NCBI GenBank assembly: GCA_947588705.1
Contig: CANPYT010000002.1
Span: forward strand, 61,587-125,586
Length of the DNA: 64,000 nucleotides
Source of the DNA: an uncultured Acetatifactor sp.
Lineage (GTDB): Bacteria; Bacillota; Clostridia; Lachnospirales; Lachnospiraceae
Direction: 5' to 3'
Shown: positions 53,509 to 62,487 of the stretch, in pieces
Layout: each line of letters opens with the position of its first letter
Numbering within the stretch: the first letter of the stretch is position 1
The notes under the pieces: model-generated
The model's database searches: none
What the model was told of the DNA's origin: nothing
The model's input: the letters and a program-made list of their open reading frames with translations, nothing else
Program-made: the position numbers and the translations under genes

Positions 53509-55152
53509 ATGAGGAAAAGAACACTGGCACGTACAGGAATGCTGTGTGCACTCTGTCTGACGGCGCTGGGCGCCTGCGGCAGCCGGGCCCCGTCATCTCA
53601 AACAGATATCCAGACCACAGAACCGCCGGCATCGCCGGAATCAAATCAGGAAACGGAGGAAACAACAGATATGAAGGAGGAGCAACAAAACCAAAACGAG
53701 TATGGAGCGCTTTTTGAAGACCTTAAGCTTACGGCAAGCTACAAGGGTCTTACCCAGACCAACCCCATTATGACCCAGCGCTTCGGCGCTGACCCTTACG
53801 CCATGGTCTACAATGACAGAGTGTACTTTTACATGACCGCGGATGCGTTTGAATATGACGCGGAGGGGAATATCCTTGAAAACTCTTACAGTAAGATCCA
53901 CAGCATCAACGTAGTCTCCACGGCAGACATGGTAAACTTTACGGATCACGGATCCATTCAGGCAGCCTCCGCCGACGGCGCGGCCACCTGGGCAAACAAT
54001 TCCTGGGCTCCCGCCGCAGCCTGGAAGGAGATTGACGGGAAGGACAAATTTTTCCTGTACTTTGCGGACGCAGGCGGCGGGATCGGTGTGCTGACAGCGG
54101 ACAGCCCCACAGGCCCCTTCACGGATCCGCTGGGAAAGGGCCTGATCACCAGGGAGACGCCTAACTGCAGCGATGTGCTCTGGCTCTTTGATCCGGCCGT
54201 GCTGGTGGACGACGACGGCAAGGCGTACCTCTATTTCGGCGGCGGCGTTCCCGAGGGAAAGGTTTCCGACCCCGGCACCGCCAGAGTGGTTCAGCTGGGC
54301 GAGGATATGATCAGCATCGTGGGAGAACCTGTAAGGCTGGATGTCCCTTATCTGTTTGAAGACTCCGGCATCCACAAAGCCAACGGAAAATATTATTACA
54401 CCTACTGCTCCAACTGGCAGGTAGACGAAGCGGGAACCGCCCAGTACGGGTTCCACAACGCCGAGATCGTAAGTCTGGAAAGCGACGACCCCATGGGGCC
54501 TTTTACTTTCAAGGAGACCATTCTGGAAAATCCCGGAAAATACTGCGGCCTGTACGGCAACAACCATCACTGTGTTTTCTGCTTCCGCGGAAACTGGTAT
54601 ATCACCTACCATTCCAGAGTCCTGGAAAAAGCTATGGGTGTGGAGCACGGCTACCGCTGTACCTGTGTGGACTCCTTCCTTATGCAGGAGGACGGCACTA
54701 TCGGAAAGATCCGCCAGACTTTCAGCGGCCTGGAACAGCTAAGCTCTGTGGATCCGTATCTGGTCAACAGAGGCGCAAACATGGCCGTGATGGGCGGCGT
54801 GGAATGTATTCCCGCAGACGCCGGCAGCCTTGCCACCGGCTGCGGAAACATGGCTCTGAGCGGCATTGAGACCGGAGATTTTGTAGTTGTAAAGGGTGTT
54901 GACTTTGGGGATGTCGCGCCGACAAAATGGAGCGCATGGCTCCGGTCTTCCCGGGAACAGGCAGGCGTGATCCAGCTTCGGGCCGACAAACCTGATGGCG
55001 ATATCCTGGGCTATCTGCCGGTGGACCAGGCATCCCCTGAGTTTACGGAATTTACTGCCGATTTAGACCGGGCGGTCACAGGTGTGCACGACCTTTATCT
55101 GATCTTTTACGGTGAAGGATATGAGCTGGATACCTGGCAGTTTGTGCGCTGA
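53509..55152 (+). CDS. GH43-family glycosidase lipoprotein with C-terminal CBM6-like domain
   Basis: 547 residues. A lipobox (LTALGAC) at residue ~20 is followed by a Ser/Thr/Glu linker to about residue 60. The five-blade beta-propeller domain has FGADPYAMVYNDRVYFYMTA, WAPAAAWKEIDGKDKFFLYF, LWLFDPAVLVDDDGKAYLYF and ENPGKYCGLYGNNHHCVFCF, as in GH43 arabinofuranosidase/xylosidase. The C-terminal ~125 residues (GVDFGDVAPTKWSAWLRSSR) look like CBM6. An externally anchored enzyme for arabinoxylan-type fibre is likely. ATG 53509 follows AAAGGAG; the open frame extends to 53392. Confidence 0.9.
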   Translation: MRKRTLARTGMLCALCLTALGACGSRAPSSQTDIQTTEPPASPESNQETEETTDMKEEQQNQNEYGALFEDLKLTASYKGLTQTNPIMTQRFGADPYAMVYNDRVYFYMTADAFEYDAEGNILENSYSKIHSINVVSTADMVNFTDHGSIQAASADGAATWANNSWAPAAAWKEIDGKDKFFLYFADAGGGIGVLTADSPTGPFTDPLGKGLITRETPNCSDVLWLFDPAVLVDDDGKAYLYFGGGVPEGKVSDPGTARVVQLGEDMISIVGEPVRLDVPYLFEDSGIHKANGKYYYTYCSNWQVDEAGTAQYGFHNAEIVSLESDDPMGPFTFKETILENPGKYCGLYGNNHHCVFCFRGNWYITYHSRVLEKAMGVEHGYRCTCVDSFLMQEDGTIGKIRQTFSGLEQLSSVDPYLVNRGANMAVMGGVECIPADAGSLATGCGNMALSGIETGDFVVVKGVDFGDVAPTKWSAWLRSSREQAGVIQLRADKPDGDILGYLPVDQASPEFTEFTADLDRAVTGVHDLYLIFYGEGYELDTWQFVR

Positions 55153-55260
55153 CCCGCCCGCCGTCTCCGGCGGCATAAGCCTTCCCTGCAAAATACCCGG
55201 TAATGCCGTATCCGCTTTACCGACCGTAGGGCGCGTATGCCGCCGCAAGCGAGGCGTGGG

Positions 55261-58200
55261 TCAGGTTTTGTCATGAATCTCGCTGTGAAGCTCCTGCAAG
55301 GACCTTACCTCGCTGTTTCCATGAGTTTTCACATACTGGATGCCGCTTGCCGTCGCCTTTGCGGCGGCGATAGTGGTCATATAAGGGATCTTCGCCTTGA
55401 TGGCAGCCTTGCGCAGATAACTGTCATCATGGACACTGCCCTTCCCTATAGGGGAATTTACGATCAGATCAATCTTGCCGTTGGTGATCAGATCCAGGAT
55501 GTTGGGCCTGCCCTCGTACAATTTGTTGACTTTTTCCGCGGGAATACCGGCGCCGGTGATCACCTCATATGTGTTTCCTGTGGCGACAATACGGAAACCA
55601 CAGTCTGCGAACTGCTTTGCGACCTCCACTACCTCATCCTTATCTTTCCGATTCACGGAGATAAGTACGGTTCCCTCCAGGGGAAGCTTGGACTGAGTCG
55701 CTTCCTGGGCTTTGTAAAATGCCTCGCCGTAAGAGCGGGCCAGACCCAGGACTTCACCCGTAGAACGCATTTCGGGGCCGAGAATGGGATCCACTTCCTG
55801 GAACATATTAAAGGGAAACACTGCTTCCTTGACGCCATAGTTAGGGATCTCCTGCTCTTTCAGGGCGGGAACCGGCGAGGGATGCCCGGTGAGGGGCGCG
55901 GTAATGATCTCCGTTGCCAGGGGCACCATGCGGATATTGCAGACCTTGGAGACCAGCGGAACGGTACGGGATGCCCGCGGGTTGGCTTCCAGCACGTAGA
56001 CCCTGCCGTTTTCAATGGCATACTGCATGTTCATCAAGCCCTCCACATGCATCTCCTCCGCGATCCTGCGGGTGTATTCCTTGATCGTTGCCACATTCTC
56101 CTCTGAGATATGGACCGAAGGGATAATACACGCCGAATCGCCGGAGTGGATGCCCGCTAACTCAATGTGTTCCATAACGGCGGGAACAAAGGCGTGAGTA
56201 CCGTCGCTGATGGCATCCGCCTCGCATTCCGTGGCATGATTCAGGAAACGGTCGATAAGGATGGGCCGATCCGGCGTCACGCCAACCGCGGCATTCATAT
56301 ACTCTTTCATGCTGTCATCGTCATAGACCACTTCCATGCCGCGGCCTCCCAACACATAGGAAGGACGGACCATGACCGGATATCCGATCTCCGCAGCGAT
56401 AGCCAGAGCCTCGCCTTCCGTAGCCGCCATGCCGGATTCGGGCATGGGAATCTCCAGCTTTTCCATCATAGCCCGGAACTGATCCCGATCCTCCGCCAGG
56501 TCGATAACGGAAGGGGAAGTGCCGAGGATCTTTACGCCGTTCTTCTCAAGGTCGGCCGCAAGGTTCAGGGGCGTCTGGCCGCCAAACTGGGCAATTACGC
56601 CCACCGGCTGCTCTTTTTTATAGATGCTCAGCACATCTTCCAGCGTCAATGGTTCAAAATACAGCTTGTCGGAGGTATCGTAATCCGTGGATACCGTCTC
56701 CGGGTTGCAGTTTACGATGATCGTCTCAAAGCCCAGCTTTTTCAGGGCGAGAGAGGCATGTACACAGCAGTAATCAAACTCGATGCCCTGGCCGATCCGG
56801 TTCGGCCCGCCGCCCAGGATCATAATTTTTTGCTTTTCCGTGCTGACAGGATTTTTGTCCGGCGCATTATAAGTGGAGAAATAATAAGCGCTGTCCTGGG
56901 TGCCGCTGACATGGACGCCCTCCCATGCCTCCTCCAGGCCGAGGCGGATCCTTCTTGCGCGAATGTCCGCCTCCGGGATCTCCAGGATCTGGCTCAGATA
57001 TTTGTCGGAAAACCCGTCTTTTTTGGCGGCAGCCAGAAGCTCGTCTGCAGGCAGGGAGCCCTTGGATCTCAAAAGCTGTTCCTCTTCCTCCACCAGCTCC
57101 TTCATCTGCTGAATGAACCAAGTCTTTACATGGGTAAGCCCGTTGATCTCCTCCACGGACGCGCCCTTGCGCAGGGCTTCATACATCACAAAATGGCGCT
57201 CGCTGGAAGGAGTGACTAAAAGCTGAAGCAGCTGCTCCTTTGTAAGGGAATCGAAGTTTTTGGCATGTCCAAGGCCATAGCGTCCGGTCTCCAGGGAACG
57301 GATGGCCTTCTGGAAAGCTTCTTTGTAGGTTTTGCCGATGCTCATGACCTCGCCCACGGCCCGCATCTGCGTACCCAGTTTGTCCTCCACGCCCTTGAAT
57401 TTCTCGAAAGCCCAGCGGGCAAATTTGATGACCACATAATCGCCGTCCGGCACGTAACGATCCAGGGTGCCGTATTTCCCGCAGGGAATATCCTTTAAAG
57501 TCAGGCCCGCCGCCAGCATTGCGGACACCAGGGCGATCGGGAACCCGGTGGCTTTGGAGGCCAGCGCGGAGGAGCGGGAGGTGCGGGGATTGATCTCGAT
57601 AACAACGATGCGGTCCGTCTTGGGATCGTGGGCGAACTGTACGTTCGTTCCGCCGATGACCTGCACCGATTCCACAATGCGGTATGCCTGCTCCTGGAGC
57701 CGTTTTTGGGTCTCCTGAGAAATAGTCAGCATGGGGGCGGCGCAGAAGGAATCCCCTGTGTGGACTCCCATCGGGTCTATATTTTCGATAAAGCAGACTG
57801 TGATCATGTTATTGTCCGCGTCTCGCACCACTTCCAGCTCCAGCTCTTCCCAGCCAAGAACGGACTCTTCCACCAAGACCTGTCCAACCAGACTTGCCTG
57901 GAGCCCTCTCTCGCAGACAGTTTTCAGCTCCTCGCGGTTGTATACCAGGCCGCCGCCGGCGCCCCCCATGGTATACGCGGGACGCAGGACCACAGGATAT
58001 CCAAGCCCCTCAGCAATATTCAGCGCCTCTTCCACGGTGTACGCAACTTCACTCCGGGCCATCTCAATGCCAAGGGCCTTCATGGCGTTTTTAAACTCAA
58101 TACGATCCTCGCCCCGTTCAATGGCATCCACCTGGACGCCGATGACCTTAACGTTATATTTATCCAAGATCCCTTCCTTGTTGAGCTCCGCGCAGAGATT

Positions 58201-58488
58201 CAGCCCGGACTGTCCGCCCAGGTTTGGCAGAAGGGCATCCGGACGCTCCTTTGCAATAATCTGTTCCAATCTCTGTACATTCAGCGGCTCGATATAAGTC
58301 ACATCCGCGATCTCAGGATCCGTCATGATGGTGGCGGGATTAGAATTCACCAACACGATCTCATAACCCAGTTTGCGCAGCGCTTTGCATGCCTGGGTAC
58401 CGGAATAGTCGAACTCACATGCCTGACCGATGATAATGGGGCCGGAGCCGATGATAAGCACCTTGTGGATATCTGTTCTTTTTGGCAT
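55261..58488 (-). CDS. carB: Carbamoyl-phosphate synthase large subunit
   Basis: 1075 residues, standard length. Two ATP-grasp halves: VLIIGSGPIIIGQACEFDYS and MILGGGPNRIGQGIEFDYCC mark the starts of the halves, with YVLGGRGMEVVYDD in the second. The C-terminal regulatory (MGS-like) domain has VLISVNRKDKDEVVEVAKQF and IDLIVNSPIGKGSVHDDSYL. It makes carbamoyl phosphate for pyrimidine and arginine synthesis. The partner carA is not adjacent: GH43 lies on one side and the divergent HTH gene on the other. ATG 58488 follows AGGAGG. Confidence 0.97.
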   Translation of the reverse strand: MPKRTDIHKVLIIGSGPIIIGQACEFDYSGTQACKALRKLGYEIVLVNSNPATIMTDPEIADVTYIEPLNVQRLEQIIAKERPDALLPNLGGQSGLNLCAELNKEGILDKYNVKVIGVQVDAIERGEDRIEFKNAMKALGIEMARSEVAYTVEEALNIAEGLGYPVVLRPAYTMGGAGGGLVYNREELKTVCERGLQASLVGQVLVEESVLGWEELELEVVRDADNNMITVCFIENIDPMGVHTGDSFCAAPMLTISQETQKRLQEQAYRIVESVQVIGGTNVQFAHDPKTDRIVVIEINPRTSRSSALASKATGFPIALVSAMLAAGLTLKDIPCGKYGTLDRYVPDGDYVVIKFARWAFEKFKGVEDKLGTQMRAVGEVMSIGKTYKEAFQKAIRSLETGRYGLGHAKNFDSLTKEQLLQLLVTPSSERHFVMYEALRKGASVEEINGLTHVKTWFIQQMKELVEEEEQLLRSKGSLPADELLAAAKKDGFSDKYLSQILEIPEADIRARRIRLGLEEAWEGVHVSGTQDSAYYFSTYNAPDKNPVSTEKQKIMILGGGPNRIGQGIEFDYCCVHASLALKKLGFETIIVNCNPETVSTDYDTSDKLYFEPLTLEDVLSIYKKEQPVGVIAQFGGQTPLNLAADLEKNGVKILGTSPSVIDLAEDRDQFRAMMEKLEIPMPESGMAATEGEALAIAAEIGYPVMVRPSYVLGGRGMEVVYDDDSMKEYMNAAVGVTPDRPILIDRFLNHATECEADAISDGTHAFVPAVMEHIELAGIHSGDSACIIPSVHISEENVATIKEYTRRIAEEMHVEGLMNMQYAIENGRVYVLEANPRASRTVPLVSKVCNIRMVPLATEIITAPLTGHPSPVPALKEQEIPNYGVKEAVFPFNMFQEVDPILGPEMRSTGEVLGLARSYGEAFYKAQEATQSKLPLEGTVLISVNRKDKDEVVEVAKQFADCGFRIVATGNTYEVITGAGIPAEKVNKLYEGRPNILDLITNGKIDLIVNSPIGKGSVHDDSYLRKAAIKAKIPYMTTIAAAKATASGIQYVKTHGNSEVRSLQELHSEIHDKT

Positions 58489-58792
58489 TCGCATTTCCTC
58501 CTGATGTGGTTTTGCTGTTCCTGTTTTTCTTTCTCTACTATTATATAGGAAATCAGGAAAAGCACAAGAACCTTTCGGCAAATATTTCCTATGTCCGCAT
58601 CCGTTCCGCCAACATTATCCCCAAAGCCGCGCTATACGGCGCCGGGCGCTTATGGTACAATGATTCTGCATCCGCAACCTACGGTTGACAGATTTCCGAC
58701 CGGCGGTTGGTGGTGCGCAACCACAAAATAAGGTATGTTTAGGTTGCGGAGGGCGAATCGCCGCCGACAAAATCCACAGGAGGAAAAAGAAC
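58489..58792. other. Intergenic region between carB and the HTH regulator
   Basis: A 304-bp gap between divergent genes. The carB side (58489-58600) is AT-rich with no clear promoter match. The HTH side has TACAAT at 58656-58661, likely a -10 box (no good -35), and a candidate RNA structure at 58672-58749. A second small GGCG/CGCC hairpin (58752-58763) precedes the AGGAGG ribosome site at 58779. Confidence 0.5.
58672..58749 (+). ncRNA. Candidate structured 5' leader (three-way junction)
   Basis: CCGCAACCTA (58672-58681) and TAGGTTGCGG (58740-58749) are perfectly complementary and would close a stem of 10 pairs. The enclosed bases contain two more hairpins: CGGTTG/CGACCG (one G-U pair) and GTGGT/ACCAC (or GGTTG/CAACC). 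The predicted start of transcription, just after TACAAT at 58656-58661, lies immediately before this stem. No known riboswitch family was recognised. Confidence 0.45.
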
Positions 58793-59761
58793 ATGGTTTT
58801 AGCAGACAAGATTATCTATCTGCGAAGAAAAAACGGCTGGTCACAGGAAGACCTTGCGGAAAAAATGCAGGTGTCCCGCCAGGCGGTTTCAAAATGGGAG
58901 GGTGCACAGGCGGTTCCGGACCTTGAAAAGATCCTGGCGCTCAGCAGCCTTTTCGGCGTGACAACGGATTATCTGCTTAAAGATGAGCTCCAGGAAGAAC
59001 AGCTTTTGGAAAACTCTGAAATCACATCCGCAAAGCGGGTCACTCTCGCACAGGCAAACGAATATCTGGAATGGAAAAAGACCGAAGCGGTACGGATCGC
59101 AATAGGATCCTTCCTATGCGTGATCTCTGTGATACCGCTGCTGCTCATGGATGCGGCATCGGAATATCTGCCGGAAAACCTGGGAGACGCGATCGGGCTG
59201 GTATCGTTGTTTATCCTTGTAGTGCCCGCTGTCGCTATCTTCCTATTCTGCGGCATGAAAAACGAGCCTTTTGATTTTCTGGACAGAGAAGTTTTTGAAG
59301 CAGATCCCGGTGTGGCCGACATGGTAAGGGAACGGCAGAGAGAATACCGAAACCACTATGCGAAGTGCAACATCATCGGCACATGTTTCTGTGTGCTGGC
59401 CCCTGTTCCGCTGTTCATAGGAATGGTCAGGGAAAACGATCTCCTGATGGTCATTATGTTTACAATTACCCTGTTGATCGCGGGGATCGGCGCGGTATTC
59501 TTTATAATCCCCGGTATCCGCTGGGCTGCCATGCAGAAGCTCCTGCAGGAAGGGTCTTACGCTCCTCTTGAAAAAAGCAGGAGCCGTGTCAAGGGAAGGG
59601 TAGCAGGCGTTTACTGGCTGATAACCACTGCTGTTTTTCTTATTTTGGGGTTTCGGGAGAACGAGTGGAAGACCGCAGGGTATGTATGGCCGGTGGCAGG
59701 CGTTTTGTTCGCCGCTGTAATGTGCCTCCTTAATCTGCTGATCGACCGGAAGCAGTCTTAG
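58793..59761 (+). CDS. HTH (XRE-type) transcriptional regulator with C-terminal membrane helices
   Basis: 322 residues. An XRE helix-turn-helix at residues ~4-60 (MVLADKIIYLRRKNGWSQED, LAEKMQVSRQAVSKWEGAQA, VPDLEKILALSSLFGVTTDY) is followed by a linker and about six hydrophobic helices from residue ~98 onward. This architecture, common in Clostridia, suggests a regulator tethered in the membrane, with an unknown signal. ATG 58793 follows AGGAGG. The upstream leader has a striking secondary structure. Confidence 0.85.
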   Translation: MVLADKIIYLRRKNGWSQEDLAEKMQVSRQAVSKWEGAQAVPDLEKILALSSLFGVTTDYLLKDELQEEQLLENSEITSAKRVTLAQANEYLEWKKTEAVRIAIGSFLCVISVIPLLLMDAASEYLPENLGDAIGLVSLFILVVPAVAIFLFCGMKNEPFDFLDREVFEADPGVADMVRERQREYRNHYAKCNIIGTCFCVLAPVPLFIGMVRENDLLMVIMFTITLLIAGIGAVFFIIPGIRWAAMQKLLQEGSYAPLEKSRSRVKGRVAGVYWLITTAVFLILGFRENEWKTAGYVWPVAGVLFAAVMCLLNLLIDRKQS

Positions 59762-59779
59762 GAGTATGCCTCAGCTCAT

Positions 59780-59803
59780 CAGTATCGATTGCAGTATCGA
59801 TTG
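59780..59803 (+). repeat. 12-bp tandem repeat before the ATPase promoter
   Basis: CAGTATCGATTG occurs twice in direct succession (59780 and 59792), 14 bp before the -35 box at 59818. It may be a pair of regulator sites. Confidence 0.6.
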
Positions 59804-59817
59804 CGTAGAAGAAAGAA

Positions 59818-59846
59818 TTGTCAAAGCGGGCGAAAGACACTATAAT
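59818..59846 (+). promoter_or_regulatory. Sigma-A-type promoter for the COG3044 ATPase gene
   Basis: TTGTCA (59818-59823), 17-bp spacer, TATAAT (59841-59846). Confidence 0.8.
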
Positions 59847-59890
59847 GGTATTGTCTTCACATAAAAAATAAGGTCGGGAGAGTAGATTTA

Positions 59891-61741
59891 TTGATAAGAT
59901 TGAAAAGCTACCTGTCCGCTATGGACGAGAAAACAAAGGGATGGAAGGAGATGTACGAGGGCCGTGTCATGGTGCCTGCGGGCACTCCGGGAAATCCCAC
60001 AGAATTTCCTGTATTTTATAATGACGCGACATACTGGTCCCAGGATATTTCCTTCAGCCTGGAACTCACAAATAAGCTTTCTTTGGATCGTCCTACCGTT
60101 TTATGTATGATCCCGGTGAAAGATCTGGGAATTGAAACCTTTAGTACGGCTGTCGCGGATGATTGTTATCGTCAGTGGAGCCAATGCCTGGCGGGCTTTA
60201 ACGAAGAATTATACAACCGAAATAAACCGCCCGAAGAGACAGGATGGTATTACGCCGTCCGGCTGGGCGGGGAAATACTGGTGAGAAATACGGCATATTT
60301 TGAAGCGCGGGCGCCCAAGGATTATGTCAATGCCGGGGGCAATACGGTGATCCATCTTACTTCGGCGCAGACGGGCGAGGAAGAGATGTGCTTATGCCTG
60401 AGGTTTCAGGTACAGCTGCAGGGCGGAAATAAGAAAAAGGCGATCCGGCTGTTGGTAGATAATCTTCCCCATGCGGCCGAATCTTTTCTTAAAAATTTTG
60501 ATCTCGTGCGAAACAAAAAAGCGGCGGAGCTTGCCGAAAAGCAAAAAGCGATAAGAGAATGGCTCGTAAACAGCGAATACTGCGCGTTTATTGCAAATGG
60601 AAGCATTCTTCCAAGAGATTTCCAAACCGGAAAGAGTAAAGAGAACGCAGTTCCCTTTTGCGCACCGCATAACGAGGAAATCGAAATCTGCGGTATCAAG
60701 GGCATGGGAATCAAAAGAGGGGTCACTGTTTTTACCGGCGGAGGATATTCCGGAAAGTCAACGCTTCTGAATGCCATATCCGCCGGAATATATGACCATA
60801 TACCCGGAGACGGCAGGGAATTGTGCATTACGGATTCCCGCGCGGTATCCATTTCCGCAGAGGACGGGAGATGTATCAGCAGCCTCGATATCTCGCCGTT
60901 TCTCTCGGAAATCCCGGGGGAAAGTACAAGGAATTTTTCTACGCAGTGTGCTTCCGGCTCCACCTCGCAGGCTGCCAATATCCTTGAAGCAATCGATTCC
61001 GGCGCCAGGCTGATGCTGATCGATGAGGACAGAAGCGCCGCGAATTTTATGATCAAGGACGTCATGATGAAAAAACTGATCGGAAAAGATCCGATCATCC
61101 CTTATACGGAGAGGGCAAATGAAATATATCATTCCCTGGGAATCTCAACGATCCTTATAATCGGGGGAAGCGGCGAATATCTGCCGGTAGCGGACACGAT
61201 CTATCTGATCGAAAATTTTCAGATCACCGAAGTCACCGGGCAGGCAAAGGAACTGTTCACACAGTATGTCAAAAAGACAGACGGCACTCCTGCGATAGCG
61301 CCGGCGGATGACTGGAGACAGCACAGAAAACTGATGAAGAAAGGCTTTTCTCCCTATCCGTTGTTCGGCAAGACAGAAAAGCTTGCGGTGCGCGATATCG
61401 GATATATTTTTATCGGGCAGGAAAAAATAAACGTCAATCACATCTATGAGATGAACTGTGAGGAACAGAGGACGGCGGCCGGGTTTTTGATCCGGCTTTT
61501 GGAGCATCGCTATGGGGAAAGCCCGTTTACAAAAGCGGTCCAGGAAACCATCGATCTAGCTTCCGCCATTGACGACCTGTATCGGGAAATAGAAGAAAAG
61601 GGGCTGGATATGATCTACTCGGGATTTTTTCCGGATTGCGGAAGGTTTCTCGCGCTTCCGAGAAAAATAGATCTGCTGGCCGCCATTTATCGGATGCGCC
61701 ATACAAAATATGAAAACGATATAAAAACGGAACATCTGTAA
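59891..61741 (+). CDS. ABC-class P-loop ATPase (COG3044, ABC_ATPase PF09818)
   Basis: 616 residues. The first ~235 match the family only loosely (MIRLKSYLSAMDEKTKGWKE, and no typical DUF-family N-terminal block), whereas residues ~240-460 match closely. Walker A is FTGGGYSGKSTLLNAI; the family segments HIPGDGRELCITDSRAVSIS, QCASGSTSQAANILEAIDSG and the Walker B region LMLIDEDRSAANFMIKDVMM are present, and TILIIGGSGEYLPVADTIYL follows. Biological role of the family is not established; a trypanosome relative acts in RNA editing. TTG 59891 is used, with GGGAGAG 8 bases upstream. It has no membrane domain, so it is not a transporter subunit by itself. Confidence 0.87.
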   Translation: MIRLKSYLSAMDEKTKGWKEMYEGRVMVPAGTPGNPTEFPVFYNDATYWSQDISFSLELTNKLSLDRPTVLCMIPVKDLGIETFSTAVADDCYRQWSQCLAGFNEELYNRNKPPEETGWYYAVRLGGEILVRNTAYFEARAPKDYVNAGGNTVIHLTSAQTGEEEMCLCLRFQVQLQGGNKKKAIRLLVDNLPHAAESFLKNFDLVRNKKAAELAEKQKAIREWLVNSEYCAFIANGSILPRDFQTGKSKENAVPFCAPHNEEIEICGIKGMGIKRGVTVFTGGGYSGKSTLLNAISAGIYDHIPGDGRELCITDSRAVSISAEDGRCISSLDISPFLSEIPGESTRNFSTQCASGSTSQAANILEAIDSGARLMLIDEDRSAANFMIKDVMMKKLIGKDPIIPYTERANEIYHSLGISTILIIGGSGEYLPVADTIYLIENFQITEVTGQAKELFTQYVKKTDGTPAIAPADDWRQHRKLMKKGFSPYPLFGKTEKLAVRDIGYIFIGQEKINVNHIYEMNCEEQRTAAGFLIRLLEHRYGESPFTKAVQETIDLASAIDDLYREIEEKGLDMIYSGFFPDCGRFLALPRKIDLLAAIYRMRHTKYENDIKTEHL

Positions 61742-61785
61742 GCGGGATCGATTGATCTGCCTCACGCGATGTTAAGGAGCCTACC

Positions 61786-62478
61786 ATGCGTATCTTTCTC
61801 TGCGATGACAACTCTGCTGAACGCGCATATATAAAAAGCCTTGTGCTCGGCTGGGCCGCCCGATCCGGGACTTCGGCCAGCGTACAGGAATTTCCGTCTG
61901 CGGAGGCGTTATTGTTTGCGTATGAGGATTGCCCGCCCGACATCCTGCTGCTTGATATAGAAATGACCGGCATGAACGGCGTCGAGCTCGCAAAAAAACT
62001 TCGCGCCCGGGCGGAGACAGTTCCGATCATTTTTATCACGGGTTATCCCGATTTTATCGCGGAAGGATATGAGGTCGAGGCCCTGCATTACCTGTTAAAG
62101 CCTGTCAAGCCGCAAAAGCTCTCCGAGGTGCTGACCCGTGCGCTTGGGAAAATTTCACAAGCGGAGCGGAAGATCCTCCTGCCCTCGGACGGGGGCGAGA
62201 CCGCGCTGAGCCTGCGGGAGATACGCTATATTGAGGCGCAGCGGCAATATTCGGTGATCCACACGGGATCCGGCGAATATCGGCTGAGGACTCCGATCTC
62301 GCAGCTGGAAACGCAGCTCGACGGCTATTTTCTCCGGGTTCAGCGCTCCTTTATCGTGAATCTGCGGGAGGTTTTGCGGATAAATCGCACCGAGGTCATC
62401 CTGAACAGCGGCGAGGCCGTACCGATCAGCCGGGGCATGGCGGACATTATCGGGAAGAAGATCATTGAACTGTTTTAG
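61786..62478 (+). CDS. LytTR-family response regulator
   Basis: 230 residues. Receiver domain: MRIFLCDDNSAERAYIKSLV (acidic pair), phospho-Asp in ILLLDIEMTGMNGVELAKKL, Thr/Lys sites in FITGYPDFIAEGYEVEALHY and LLKPVKPQKL. LytTR DNA-binding domain: IRYIEAQRQYSVIHTGSGEY and DGYFLRVQRSFIVNLREVLR. Resembles AgrA/VirR. ATG 61786 follows AAGGAG. Only 9 bp separate its stop from the kinase start, so they form a pair. Confidence 0.93.
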   Translation: MRIFLCDDNSAERAYIKSLVLGWAARSGTSASVQEFPSAEALLFAYEDCPPDILLLDIEMTGMNGVELAKKLRARAETVPIIFITGYPDFIAEGYEVEALHYLLKPVKPQKLSEVLTRALGKISQAERKILLPSDGGETALSLREIRYIEAQRQYSVIHTGSGEYRLRTPISQLETQLDGYFLRVQRSFIVNLREVLRINRTEVILNSGEAVPISRGMADIIGKKIIELF

Positions 62479-62487
62479 GTGGAAAGT

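Noticed and set aside
55153..55260. Terminator for the GH43 gene
   Set aside because: A GC-rich CCGCCG/CGGCGG stem is present, but no T tract follows on either strand.
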